Of a DNA stretch of 64,000 nt, positions 1 to 7,732 are shown piece by piece (the first letter of the stretch is position 1; every line of letters begins with the position of its first letter). The position numbers were made by a program, and so were the translations under genes. The notes under the pieces were generated by a model. The model was not told the origin of the DNA and made no database searches. It was given only the letters and a program-made list of their open reading frames with translations. The DNA lies in NCBI RefSeq assembly GCF_003634095.1, contig NZ_RBIR01000012.1, positions 1-64,000 on the forward strand. Direction: 5' to 3'. Source of the stretch: Arthrobacter oryzae. Its GTDB lineage: Bacteria; Actinomycetota; Actinomycetes; Actinomycetales; Micrococcaceae.

Positions 1-215
1 AACCGCCACCCCCGGGAAAACGGGAGAAAACGGCTGCACAAAATTTGAAACCAGCTAAAAACACCAGACCACACCACGGGGTGGCGGGCCCGGCAAATTC
101 AACCAATTCAATACAATAAATTGGTATCAACAAACTTGGCACACTATTGAGTTCTCAAACAACAGACACACCCGGCACCACCACAACCAAACAGTCGAGG
201 ATCGCTCCGGAGCAA
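1..215 (-). ncRNA. 5' leader of 16S rRNA (partial rrn operon transcript)
   Basis: On the minus strand this stretch carries the boxA-like sequence TTGTTTGAGAACTC (about 150-164) followed by AATAGTGTGCCAAG. From memory this is the antitermination and processing leader found just before 16S genes in Arthrobacter and relatives. The mature 16S gene is not in the window; it should start a short way to the left of position 1, transcribed leftward. Confidence 0.7.
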
Positions 216-222
216 CTTTTCA

Positions 223-251
223 AACTTACCCGATCTCGGAAGACTTTGCAA
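223..251 (-). promoter_or_regulatory. rRNA operon promoter
   Basis: Read on the minus strand, TTGCAA (246-251) and TAAGTT (223-228) are separated by 17 bases, a good sigma-70-like promoter. It fires leftward into the rRNA leader. A GC-rich stem (GCTCCGGAGC) lies just downstream of the expected start near 216, as is common at actinobacterial rrn promoters. Confidence 0.7.
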
Positions 252-797
252 ATTCGCATTTCTGCGACATACATTCTTCCAAGAAGGTCCCCACCTTTAT
301 TCGGCACGCTAATTCGCGAACCATTTTCAGGCTGTTTAGAAGGGGGTCGGTCGCTTTCTTTCCGCATCAGCGGCGGCGACTCGAATTACTTTACACGGCG
401 GGAGGACCCGGCACAAATCCGGCTGCGGAGGTGGTGCCATGGGACAAAAACCCTGCATTGGCGCGGATTACCGGCCCGGACGCACCCCAACAGGGGCGCT
501 CACTCGCAAAACGGGTTTTGTGCACCGCGTCACAGTCCGCAACACTCCCGCCGTCATACCTCGCATGACCTGGCCGGCAAGGCCCCGGCGCCTTGCTTCG
601 GACCGTCTCCTGAGTTGCGTCGACGGAGGGCCAGTCCTCAGGATGCACCGGAGCGGCCTACAAGTTATCCGCAGACCAGACCTCGGATTGGTAGCTTGCC
701 GCAGCCCCTGTCCCGGCGTCGGTTACAGGACTATGCTTCCTGCTGCACCGATGGGATTGCCACCGTGCGGAAACCGTTGCGTGGAAGGACATCTGTC
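252..797. other. No gene seen
   Basis: This is the region upstream of the rRNA promoter. Open frames cross it on both strands, but none has a ribosome binding site plus recognisable protein features. The part next to the promoter (about 252-370) is AT-richer and could hold activator sites or further rrn promoters. Confidence 0.5.
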
Positions 798-1145
798 ATG
801 GAATGCATAACGTGGTTTGCGCCGATCCTGCCCGGGAAGCTGGAGGCGTGGAAGGCAGTGGACGCGGAGATGAGCGGAGCCCGCGCTGCAGATTACAAGC
901 GCTCGCGCGAGCGCATCGGCATGACCCGGGAGGTCGCCAGCCTCATGCAGACGCCGCAGGGGGACTTTGTCTGCCTGTTTCACGAGGCCGAGGACCTGGC
1001 CCAGGCGTACCGGTCCATCGCGACGTCGGATGATCCTTTTGACGTCTGGTTCCGCGAGCAGCTCGTGGAACTCCACGGCCTGACGCCAGAGATGCTGCAG
1101 GGCCCTCCCCCGGCCCAGCTGACGTTCGACTACAAGGCCGGCTGA
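798..1145 (+). CDS. Small conserved protein, possible dimeric alpha-beta barrel fold (DUF6176-like)
   Basis: This is a 115-residue soluble protein starting MECITWFAPILPGKLEAW. The start is supported by GGAAGGA about 9 bases upstream; the same frame is open further upstream but that extension looks non-coding. The opening strand-helix pattern (a short hydrophobic strand, PGK, then a long helix) resembles the small DUF6176 family with a ferredoxin-like dimeric barrel. No catalytic motif is visible and the function is unknown. It converges on the membrane protein gene at 1207. Confidence 0.65.
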   Translation: MECITWFAPILPGKLEAWKAVDAEMSGARAADYKRSRERIGMTREVASLMQTPQGDFVCLFHEAEDLAQAYRSIATSDDPFDVWFREQLVELHGLTPEMLQGPPPAQLTFDYKAG

Positions 1146-1206
1146 ACGGACGGCTGTCCAGGCTCCGGGCGCCCTCACGCTGAGTTCTCGACGTCGGGCA
1201 TCAGCA

Positions 1207-1674
1207 TCACCCCGTCGGAAGGGCCTCAATGAAGGGCACCTGGGTCGCGTACTGCTGATAGAGCTTGACCGCTTCGTCGATCTCGATGCGGCCGAAATTC
1301 AGCGCGACCTGCAGCCCCTCCAGCTGGGCGCTGGCTGTCTCGGCCGCGCTTACCCGATCCGCCAGCGAACGGGACGTGGCGAAATTTGTGGCCAGGGCCG
1401 CGGCAACGGAAAAGATCACCGCCAGCAGACACAGCACGCGCCACACCAGAGAGTCGTCGCTGAGGTTGAAGATGGCTGCCACCGATTCGGTGAACCCTGT
1501 GCCCCCGAAGGCGGGGCCGGCAGTGAGCGCAGCGGCCAGCGCGCTGCCCACGATGCTTATGTTGGCCAGCCGCGTGCGCCTGGGCCTTTCCCTGCCGAGA
1601 TAGGAGCGGATGGCTTGCTGCTTCTCGTCGATGCGGGAGGACAGCCTTTGCCGCGTATCGGATGATTCGTCCAT
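1207..1674 (-). CDS. Two-TM membrane protein with flanking helices, SLATT-like layout
   Basis: The protein has 155 residues. An N-terminal basic helical stretch (MDESSDTRQRLSSRIDEK...) is followed by two hydrophobic segments (about residues 35-60 and 78-100) and a long amphipathic helix. The start at 1674 was chosen over in-frame codons further upstream because an AGG element sits a few bases before it and the longer N-terminus looks non-coding. The layout of helix, two membrane spans and coiled coil is that of SLATT-domain proteins, which can be pore-forming effectors next to nucleotide-sensing domains. No SMODS or TIR partner is visible nearby, so a plain two-TM protein is equally possible. 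Confidence 0.6.
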   Translation of the reverse strand: MDESSDTRQRLSSRIDEKQQAIRSYLGRERPRRTRLANISIVGSALAAALTAGPAFGGTGFTESVAAIFNLSDDSLVWRVLCLLAVIFSVAAALATNFATSRSLADRVSAAETASAQLEGLQVALNFGRIEIDEAVKLYQQYATQVPFIEALPTG

Positions 1675-1935
1675 GACCTGGTACCAGCTTCCCATCGCCG
1701 ATCGTGTCCGCACGCCCGGAAGGTGAGACCCCGCGCCCGCGGCCTGCCGGATTCCCGGTCTCCGCCAGCCCGGGCAGCAATCCCCGTCCGGTTGCCGCAT
1801 CCCTCCCGAAACGCGCACACGTTTAGAATGCTCCCGCGCCGCCGCGGGTGTCTAGGCACGCCATCTGGCTGCACCGCCGGGAGTTCCGGCCTGCACCCGG
1901 GTTTCCGCACCGCTCCCGGAATATCGCGGCGAAAA

Positions 1936-1973
1936 CGGACATCCGCTGCGTGGATCCACGTGGCGGATGTCCG
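1936..1973. repeat. 38-bp palindrome
   Basis: Arms CGGACATCCGC and GCGGATGTCCG meet around a GGATCC centre. Only two of the nineteen base pairs are G-T wobbles and the rest are Watson-Crick. The element is longer than a usual terminator and has no T-tract. It could be a REP-like element, a protein binding site or an RNA hairpin. Confidence 0.75.
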
Positions 1974-2074
1974 GAAACGCTGCGGAAACCAGGTTGTGGC
2001 CGCTATTTGCCGGCGCCCCTCGTGGGAATGCGCGGCAACAACCGCCGCTTGGCATCCCAGGCACCGCACGACGC

Positions 2075-2120
2075 CGGGCCTGACCCCCGCCTCCAACGCT
2101 GGAAGCTGGTGTCAGGCCCG
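2075..2120. repeat. 10-bp inverted repeat, 26-base loop
   Basis: CGGGCCTGAC (2075-2084) pairs perfectly with GTCAGGCCCG (2111-2120). It lies just beyond the stop codon of the small membrane protein gene, so it may end that transcript on the minus strand, although no T-run follows. Confidence 0.55.
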
Positions 2121-2154
2121 CGCGGTTACTGCGGGTAGGGCTGCCGGGATGCGG

Positions 2155-2328
2155 TCAGCGCAGGGACCGCAACGACGCATACGGTTCGCTGGGGAGGTTA
2201 CCCGCCGACCAGGCGCGGGTGGACCGCTCGAGCGGCGTATGGCCCCGGCCGTCGCGGATGACCGCGACGACGGTGGCGACGGCTGCGTAGACCATGAGGG
2301 CTACGAGCAGGATGGCAGCAAATTCCAT
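2155..2328 (-). CDS. 57-residue single-span membrane protein
   Basis: The protein starts MEFAAILLVALMVYAAVATV, one membrane helix covering about residues 3-23, and continues with a short basic hydrophilic tail (IRDGRGHTPLERS...). GAGGTG lies 9 bases before the ATG at 2328, a clear ribosome binding site. Small proteins of this type are common in Micrococcaceae and have no known function. It is transcribed away from the tandem repeat array and pspC. Confidence 0.65.
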   Translation of the reverse strand: MEFAAILLVALMVYAAVATVVAVIRDGRGHTPLERSTRAWSAGNLPSEPYASLRSLR

Positions 2329-2578
2329 GGGAGAAACACCTCGGGCGATTGATGAAGCGGGGTTGTTGGGGCGAGTGATGAAGTTGCGAGGGCCGGATTC
2401 CGGGGTAGCCGGTGCTGTGAAAGCTTCGGTTGAGGTTCGGTTTCCGGTCCCTCATTCCGGTCCCTTTGCGGGGACATGTCCAGTTTCCGCGGTCACCGTG
2501 TGAGCCAGCGTGTGAGCGGTGAGACCTTCGACGTCAACGGTTCGACGCCGAGGCCGACGCTCGGCTCTGCAGTCCCGC

Positions 2579-2747
2579 TGGACCGTTCCGCTGGGCTCTT
2601 CCGCTGTGCCGTTCCGCTGTGCCGTTCCGCTGTGCTCTTCCGCTGTGCCGTTCCGCTGTGCCGTTCCGCTGTGCCGTTCCGCTGTGCCGTTCCGCTGTGC
2701 CGTTCCGCTGTGCCGTTCCGCTGTGCCGTTCCACTGTGCAGTTCCGC
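2579..2747. repeat. 13-bp tandem repeat array, 13 copies
   Basis: Thirteen head-to-tail copies of a 13-base unit, consensus TGTGCCGTTCCGC, fill 169 bases exactly. Variant units at the left end (TGGACC..., TGGGCTCTT...), in the middle (TGTGCTCTT) and at the right edge suggest an older edge and a recently expanded core of identical units. Copy number changes would shift reading frames, since 13 is not a multiple of 3. They would also move sequence relative to the pspC promoter immediately downstream. Confidence 0.95.
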
Positions 2748-2770
2748 TGGCGTGGCCACACTGCTACCTT
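2741..2770 (+). promoter_or_regulatory. Predicted leaderless pspC promoter abutting the repeat array
   Basis: TACCTT at 2765-2770 sits 6 bases before the ATG at 2777, the spacing expected for a leaderless actinobacterial transcript. The -35 position falls at about 2741-2746, inside the last unit of the 13-bp array, with no good TTGACA match. Expression may therefore depend on an activator or on the array itself. Confidence 0.45.
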
Positions 2771-2776
2771 GGCGGG

Positions 2777-2959
2777 ATGGAACGATCTCTGATGCGGCCA
2801 AGGAACCGCAAGATCCTCGCGGGAGTCTGCGCAGCCATTGCCCAACGCTTCGGCATCTCCGTAACCCTGGTCCGCCTCGGCTTCGTGTTCTTCGGCTTTT
2901 TCGGCGTCGGCGAGCTGGTCTACATCGCGTTGTGGATCCTCATCCCCAAGGCAAAATAA
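2777..2959 (+). CDS. pspC: PspC domain protein (60 residues)
   Basis: The protein is short and consists almost entirely of a PspC domain. A basic start (MERSLMRPRNRKILAGVCAA) is followed by the typical GVCAAIAQRFGISVTLVRLGFV pattern and a C-terminal membrane helix ending WILIPKAK. PspC proteins sit in the inner membrane and sense or respond to envelope stress; in actinobacteria such short stand-alone copies are common. The start follows a TACCTT box by 6 bases, so translation is probably leaderless. The 13-bp repeat array ends 29 bases upstream of the start. Confidence 0.85.
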   Translation: MERSLMRPRNRKILAGVCAAIAQRFGISVTLVRLGFVFFGFFGVGELVYIALWILIPKAK

Positions 2960-3156
2960 CGGCCACTTGTCAGGACAGCCCGCTTCGGACACCGGCACGA
3001 CGGCGGGCGTCCGGCAGCGTTGCCGGCCTCCCGCCGTCGTGCAGGACTACGAGCAGTTCCCTTCTTGGTTTGCTCAGGTTTCCTGCGATCACGACGGCGG
3101 CCCGTGGCCCAGTCTTCGTGGCGGGAGCCCTTGACGGGCACTGGCATACTGACCCC

Positions 3157-3633
3157 ATGGCAATCGGAATGACGCGGGGTGGAGCGGCGCTACGCTACGG
3201 TGCCGCGGCTGTCCTGCTGGTCGCTGCCCAGCTGGCGGGCTTGTGGTTCCACTCAGCCGGCATTTACCAGGGCTCCGCGAACGTTCCGCTTGCCGAATTT
3301 CCGGGGGATGTGGACGTTTTCTTCGTTCTGACCTTCGCTCCCACCATCATCGGGCTCAAATACCTGGCCTACGACGTCGCGGTGAGGGCGTTTACCAAGA
3401 CCTACAGGACTCCTGCGCTGCTCCTCTGCTTCTTCGTCGGCTATGCAGCCGCATTGGCCATCGACGTGGCATGCCTGTTTTCGGCGTCGAAGCCAATAGC
3501 CGACGCCGGGCTTGCCGTTCTGGGCGCGGTATTCCAAACTCCGTTGGTCCTCTTCGCATGTGGGACCGCAATCGCCGCGACAGTCCTTTTGAAGGACAGG
3601 CCTCCGCAAACCGGGGCTGCGCAGGCCCCTTGA
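3157..3633 (+). CDS. Four-TM integral membrane protein of unknown function
   Basis: The protein has 158 residues with hydrophobic segments at about residues 12-30, 50-68, 85-105 and 118-140. The order of an N-terminal span, an extracytoplasmic loop with SAGIYQGSANVPLAEFPGDVD, then further spans is clear, but no family signature was recognised. The ATG at 3157 is the first start followed by membrane-protein-like sequence. The upstream 190 bases hold no gene, and 3634-3878 downstream also shows no gene. Confidence 0.65.
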   Translation: MAIGMTRGGAALRYGAAAVLLVAAQLAGLWFHSAGIYQGSANVPLAEFPGDVDVFFVLTFAPTIIGLKYLAYDVAVRAFTKTYRTPALLLCFFVGYAAALAIDVACLFSASKPIADAGLAVLGAVFQTPLVLFACGTAIAATVLLKDRPPQTGAAQAP

Positions 3634-3878
3634 ACGTACAGGGCGACACCCAAACAGCGCCGCCCCGCGGGTCAAGGCTTCGTAGATGTAGGCCAGAGGC
3701 AGCCTCACCAAGGGCCGACCCCGGCGGGCATGAATCCCATGCCTGGACTACGCCCCCGCCAAGGGCGCGATGAGCTGGCCCCGGCGTACGTGTTCCTCGC
3801 CTCGGCCGAGCCGGGCTGGGCTGTCCGCTCAAGGAGCAGGCTCGACGCCGAACGATCCCGCCGAGCCTCTCGCTCGCG

Positions 3879-4409
3879 TCAGCTTCCGTTGTTGTTGTTC
3901 GCGGCCTTGGCTGCCGCAGCCACCTGGTGGTGCAGCTCTGCGTGATCGGCTGCGGTAAGTGCCTCGTCGCCGTCGAATGAATACGGCTGGCCCACGCCGG
4001 TTTCGATGAGTGCCTTGAGGCTACCGTTCACGAACATGCCCCACGCGTTCGAGCAGACGTCGTAGCATTCGTCGTCGGGCTTGAGGTCCTCGTGGGTGAA
4101 GGTGACCCGCGTTCCGCCGTCGGCCTCCTGGATGTCGAACCGAACGGTCGTGCCGTTCCACTCCTGCTTGTCGGCGGTGAAATCGAGGTAGCTGCCCGTG
4201 ACGAGCCACGCGATGCGTCGTGCCGGTTCGATATCGGTGACCCGGAATCCGCTGTAGTGCAGCCCGGGGACGACGTAGACGAACTCGTCGCCGACGGCGG
4301 TGGTCGAGCCGGTGATCCGCCCCCACCACGCGGGGACGTCGTTGATCGCATCGAACGCCTTTTGCGGGGTGGCATCCACGGTGATCGTGGTGGTGAAATT
4401 CGCGGTCAT
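3879..4409 (-). CDS. SRPBCC / AHSA1-like protein
   Basis: The protein has 176 residues. The opening MTANFTTTITVDATPQKAF, the AWWG motif, and the late pattern GTRVTFTHEDLKPDDECYDVCSNAWG with a terminal helix are typical of the START-like AHSA1 family, which binds small hydrophobic ligands. The start has AGGAG 9 bases upstream. It is divergent from an HxlR regulator with shared operators in between, so it is probably the regulator's target. Its promoter reads TTGCGT (4497-4502), 18 bases, TACACT (4473-4478) on the minus strand. Confidence 0.85.
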   Translation of the reverse strand: MTANFTTTITVDATPQKAFDAINDVPAWWGRITGSTTAVGDEFVYVVPGLHYSGFRVTDIEPARRIAWLVTGSYLDFTADKQEWNGTTVRFDIQEADGGTRVTFTHEDLKPDDECYDVCSNAWGMFVNGSLKALIETGVGQPYSFDGDEALTAADHAELHHQVAAAAKAANNNNGS

Positions 4410-4454
4410 TTCGCTGCTCCTTTGCCTGCCTCCCCCGGAGGAGAGGGCTCCTGA

Positions 4455-4504
4455 ACTTGCGTGATGCAAGTGAGTGTAGGCCCGGTGACTTGCATCACGC
4501 AAGT
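4455..4504. promoter_or_regulatory. Twin operator between SRPBCC gene and hxlR
   Basis: Two 17-bp sites are exact reverse complements of each other: ACTTGCGTGATGCAAGT (4455-4471) and ACTTGCATCACGCAAGT (4488-4504). Each is itself a dyad, ACTTGC-N5-GCAAGT. One site covers the -35 of the SRPBCC promoter, and the other sits just past its -10, around the start point. The right-hand site also lies just upstream of the regulator's own TAGAGT box (4507-4512). This is a textbook arrangement for a dimeric HxlR repressor that also controls itself. Confidence 0.8.
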
Positions 4505-4518
4505 GGTAGAGTCGAGCC

Positions 4519-4995
4519 ATGTTAGGGAAGTCTTATGACACGCAGGTGTGCTCCATCGCGCGATCACTCGAGCTCGTCGGCGAGCGGTGGAGTCTGCTCA
4601 TCATCCGCGACGCCCTGTTCGCTCAGGTGACGCGCTTCGGCGACTTCCAGCACAACCTCGGGATCGCGACCAACGTGCTCACATCGCGGCTGGATTCGTT
4701 CGTCACCAATGGCATCATGGAGCGCGCAGGTTCCGCCGACTACATCCTCACGGCCAAGGGCCGCGCACTCGCGGTCGCGCTCGTCGCGCTCACCGAGTGG
4801 GGCGACGCCTGGGCGTCCCCCATCGAACCGCCGATCCTGTACCGGCACGCCGCCTGCGGTGACGGCGCGGTGCACGCGGTCGCAACGTGCGAGGCGTGCG
4901 GCGTTGTGCCCGCGGAGGAGATCGCTATCCGCATAGGCCCCGGCATGCCTGCCGAGTATCCCGCCGGGCGACGCGGCGGAACCCGCGCGAGCTGA
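4519..4995 (+). CDS. HxlR family winged-helix transcriptional regulator
   Basis: The protein has 158 residues. The signature MLGKSYDTQVCSIARSLEL, VGERWSLLIIRDALF, TRFGDFQHNLGIATNVLTSRL is that of HxlR/MarR-like regulators, with the CSIARSLE cysteine that can sense redox or electrophiles. A C-terminal extension holds HAACGDG and CEACG, two cysteine pairs that may bind metal; such tails occur in some actinobacterial members. The ATG is 6 bases after TAGAGT, implying a leaderless transcript. It probably represses itself and the SRPBCC gene through the twin operators at 4455-4504. Confidence 0.88.
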   Translation: MLGKSYDTQVCSIARSLELVGERWSLLIIRDALFAQVTRFGDFQHNLGIATNVLTSRLDSFVTNGIMERAGSADYILTAKGRALAVALVALTEWGDAWASPIEPPILYRHAACGDGAVHAVATCEACGVVPAEEIAIRIGPGMPAEYPAGRRGGTRAS

Positions 4996-5098
4996 TCGAG
5001 TCTCGACGCGAACGGGACTCGTCCCGGAGAACCCGCTCTCGCACGGTGCCCGCGAAGCCCCTCCGCCGCCCCCACTCCCCCGGCGTAGCATGACTGGT

Positions 5099-6901
5099 AT
5101 GGCCGAGACTTGGATTCGGCTCCTCGGTCCGCCCAGGATCGAGTCCGCTGGCACCCCACTCCGGCAGCCCCGCGGCCGCAAGGCCTGGGCTGTGCTGGCC
5201 TACCTCGCGCTGCAACCGGACGGCACCGGCCGGGCCCGGACGGCCGCCCTCCTGTTCCCCGACGCTGAGGACCCCCTCGGCGCCCTGCGCTGGAACCTCT
5301 CGGAGCTGCGGCGGACCCTCGGCGTGGGATCGGTCGGCGGCGACCCGCTCCTGCTGGTGCTGCCGGACGGCTGGCACTGCGACGTGGTCGAGGCCCTGCA
5401 CCCCGAGGCCGTCGCCGACCCCCGCGCCTTCGACGGCCAGCTCCTGGAGGGCCTGTCCTTCGCGGACTGTCCCGTGTTCGAATCGTGGCTGGAGGACCAG
5501 CGGCACCGGCTCGAGAACTGCGTGCTGGCGCTGCTGTACGAGGCGTCGCTCGCCGCGCTGTCGGCGGGAAGGGCGGACGACGCCGTCGATCTCGCCACGC
5601 GCGCGCTGCGCCTGGACCCCTTCAACGCCGACTGCCACGCCGTCCTGGTCAAGGCCCTGCTCTCCCTGGGCGAGTACCGACGGGCACGGGAGCAGGCCGA
5701 CAAGTGCCGGGACCTCTACCGCCGGGAGCTCGGGCTGGGCCTGCCCGCGGAGGTGCGCCGGGCCCTGGTGGACGCGGACCCCGCGGCCGAACCGGGGATG
5801 CCGGCCAGTACGGCCACGGTGCGGTCCTACCTCGACGCTGCAGGGGCGTCGCTCTCGGCCGGCTCGGTGGACCGCGGGCTGGAGCAGCTGCGGCTGGCCG
5901 TCGGACTCGCCCAACGGACCGATGACCAGCACCTGCTCGCCGAATCCCTGGTGACCCTGTCCGGGGCCATGATCCATCAGGCCGGCGGCCGCGGCGCCGA
6001 GGTGGCGGATCTGCTGCACCGTGCGCTGTCCGCGGAGGGGCCCGACGGCGGCTCCCGGACTGCCGCGACGGCTTTCCGCGAGCTGGGCTACCTGTCCGTG
6101 CAGCGCGGCGTTCCGGACCGGGCGGCAGGCTGGCTGGACCGGGCGATGCGTGCGGCCCGGGGGATCCCGGACGAGCAGGCCAGGATCCTGGCGATTCAGG
6201 GCATGCTGGCCTCGGACACCGCGCATTATGAGGACGCGATTATGGCCCTCACCGAATCCGGGCGGCTGGCGGCGGAGGCCGGGAACCGGCGGCAGCAGGC
6301 GTTCAGCGAGGCCCTGCTGGGCCGCGTGCACCTGCTGCGCGGCGACCTCGAGCTGGCGGCCGCCTGCCTGGACCGGGCCCTGGACTGGGTCGCGGGGGAA
6401 CACTGGACGGCGTTCGAGCCGTTTGTCGCCGGCGTCCGGGGCGAAATCTACCTCGCCGCGGGCCAGCTAGACGCGGCGGCGGACCTGATTGACCGGGCCT
6501 GGGTCATGGCCGAGCTGGCCGGCGACCACTGCTACATGGCCCTAGCGGCTGGCGCCGAAGCCCGGCTGTTCCTGGCGCACGGGGACCTCGCCGCGGCGGA
6601 ACACTGGATCGACCGGGGCCTGGAACCCACGCCGTGGTACCTCTGGTACTCGGCCCGGCTGCTCGATGCCGCGGCGGAAGTCGCCATCGTCACCGGGTCG
6701 CCGCGGGCCGCCGAGTTCGTGGAGCGGCTGGCCGCGCTGGCCAGCCGGAGCGGGATGCGGGAGTTCGTGGTCCGGGCGCAGTCCCACCGCGCGGTCCTGG
6801 GCGACGAGGCCGCGGCCCAGACTGTGCCGTGGCTGGCCCGGGAGATCGACAACCCTGCGCTGGCCGCGTTCCTGGACCGGCGCCACGGCGTCTCGCTGTG
6901 A
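5099..6901 (+). CDS. SARP-type regulator with BTAD and TPR repeats
   Basis: The protein has 600 residues. Residues 1-90 (WIRLLGPPRIESAG..., GRKAWAVLAYLAL) are a winged-helix domain of the OmpR/SARP type. Residues about 95-235 are the bacterial transcriptional activation domain (DAVDLATRALRLDPFNADCHAVLVKALLSLGEYRRA). The rest is a helical repeat array resembling TPRs. There is no NB-ARC ATPase, so it is a medium-length member. The chosen start is 7 bases after TAGCAT (5086-5091), giving a leaderless mRNA; an ATG three codons earlier is the alternative. It stands alone, so its target is unknown. Confidence 0.8.
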   Translation: MAETWIRLLGPPRIESAGTPLRQPRGRKAWAVLAYLALQPDGTGRARTAALLFPDAEDPLGALRWNLSELRRTLGVGSVGGDPLLLVLPDGWHCDVVEALHPEAVADPRAFDGQLLEGLSFADCPVFESWLEDQRHRLENCVLALLYEASLAALSAGRADDAVDLATRALRLDPFNADCHAVLVKALLSLGEYRRAREQADKCRDLYRRELGLGLPAEVRRALVDADPAAEPGMPASTATVRSYLDAAGASLSAGSVDRGLEQLRLAVGLAQRTDDQHLLAESLVTLSGAMIHQAGGRGAEVADLLHRALSAEGPDGGSRTAATAFRELGYLSVQRGVPDRAAGWLDRAMRAARGIPDEQARILAIQGMLASDTAHYEDAIMALTESGRLAAEAGNRRQQAFSEALLGRVHLLRGDLELAAACLDRALDWVAGEHWTAFEPFVAGVRGEIYLAAGQLDAAADLIDRAWVMAELAGDHCYMALAAGAEARLFLAHGDLAAAEHWIDRGLEPTPWYLWYSARLLDAAAEVAIVTGSPRAAEFVERLAALASRSGMREFVVRAQSHRAVLGDEAAAQTVPWLAREIDNPALAAFLDRRHGVSL

Positions 6902-7034
6902 CTCAATAGGCCGGCTTATCAATAGGGCCGCCCGGAATGGCGGCGGGCCTCCGCGCCGGAAGCGGGGCCGACGTCGTACTTCTTACCCGTGCCCGGCGGC
7001 GGAACCCCGAGACAGCACGGGTGGGTTAAACAAA

Positions 7035-7064
7035 AGCAGGGCCCGTCCGAAGACGGGCCCTGCT
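7035..7064 (-). terminator. Rho-independent terminator of the cold-shock gene
   Basis: The 13-bp perfect stem AGCAGGGCCCGTC / GACGGGCCCTGCT surrounds a CGAA tetraloop, followed on the minus strand by TTTGTTTAA. It lies 34 bases past the cold-shock stop codon. Confidence 0.9.
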
Positions 7065-7098
7065 CGAAACCTAACGGTCCCGGGTATCTAAAAGGAAA

Positions 7099-7302
7099 TT
7101 AGATAGCCTGGATGTTGGTGGCCTGGGGACCCTTGGGGCCCTGCTCGGTTTCGAAGGAGACCTTCTGGTTCTCTTCGAGGGAGCGGAAGCCGGAGGAGTT
7201 GATCGCAGAGTAGTGTGCGAAAACGTCCTGTGAGGAGTCATCGGGGGAAATGAAGCCGAAGCCCTTTTCAGCGTTAAACCATTTGACGGTACCAGTAGCC
7301 AT
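7099..7302 (-). CDS. cspA: Cold-shock protein CspA family
   Basis: The protein has 67 residues and the complete cold-shock domain: GTVKWFNAEKGFGFISPDD contains RNP1 (KGFGFI) and VFAHYSAI contains RNP2. It is a single-stranded nucleic acid binding chaperone that melts RNA structure. GAAGGAC lies 9 bases upstream of the ATG. It is monocistronic, with its own terminator and a long upstream region that could hold a structured 5' leader, as in other csp genes. Confidence 0.95.
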   Translation of the reverse strand: MATGTVKWFNAEKGFGFISPDDSSQDVFAHYSAINSSGFRSLEENQKVSFETEQGPKGPQATNIQAI

Positions 7303-7732
7303 TATTTTTGTCCTTCGTGAAGGTGGAGGAACTGTCCCGACTTTCGGGTCCTCCTGTTTGGGGTGCTCAAAACCGCTGCTTCAGAAGAACGCGGACTTTC
7401 GACCGCGCGTACTGCCTGAACTACGAACTGCATAAACACAACAACATGATCAACCATACAGGAGATTTGCAGGGTGAATTACCACCCGTAACTATGGACG
7501 ACGACGACGGCGGCCTGGTCGGGTCCCGTCCGGCATCAACACCATGCAGGAACTGAGCCACTCCGAGGGCGTCGGGGTCGACTGCCCGGGGCACAGGGAA
7601 CGGCCGCGGTCACATAAAAGAATTGGCGCATGGCAATCCGCCGCGCCGGGTCCTCCGAATGGCTTGCATGACCACGGCTCCGGCCGAACAACCGGCCGCA
7701 CCATCACCGCAAGTACTTCATAGGAGACAACC
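7303..7732. other. Divergent region between csp and DUF4383 gene
   Basis: No protein gene is supported. The left half (7303-7480) is AT-richer and contains the cold-shock gene's minus-strand leader and promoter, whose exact boxes could not be fixed. The right half feeds the DUF4383 gene, with GGAG just before its ATG. Confidence 0.5.

Larger units (their letters stand above)
1675..2154. other. Gene-free region with strong inverted repeats
   Basis: No protein-coding gene is convincing here. The stretch is dominated by palindromic structure: a 38-base near-perfect palindrome at 1936-1973, arms GGTTTCCGCA (1900-1909) and TGCGGAAACC (1981-1990) around it, and a further 10-bp inverted repeat at 2075-2120. 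Confidence 0.6.

Noticed and set aside
2579..2747. CRISPR array
   Set aside because: Units are contiguous 13-mers without spacers and no cas gene is present.
2476..3633. A long plus-strand frame through the tandem repeat encoding AVPLCRS-type repeats
   Set aside because: All frames are open through the 13-bp array because the unit has no stop; the real gene in this frame starts at 3157.
4925..6403. A 492-residue minus-strand frame opposite the BTAD regulator
   Set aside because: Its sequence is Gln/Arg/Gly-rich with no family pattern; it is the antisense shadow of a GC-rich gene.
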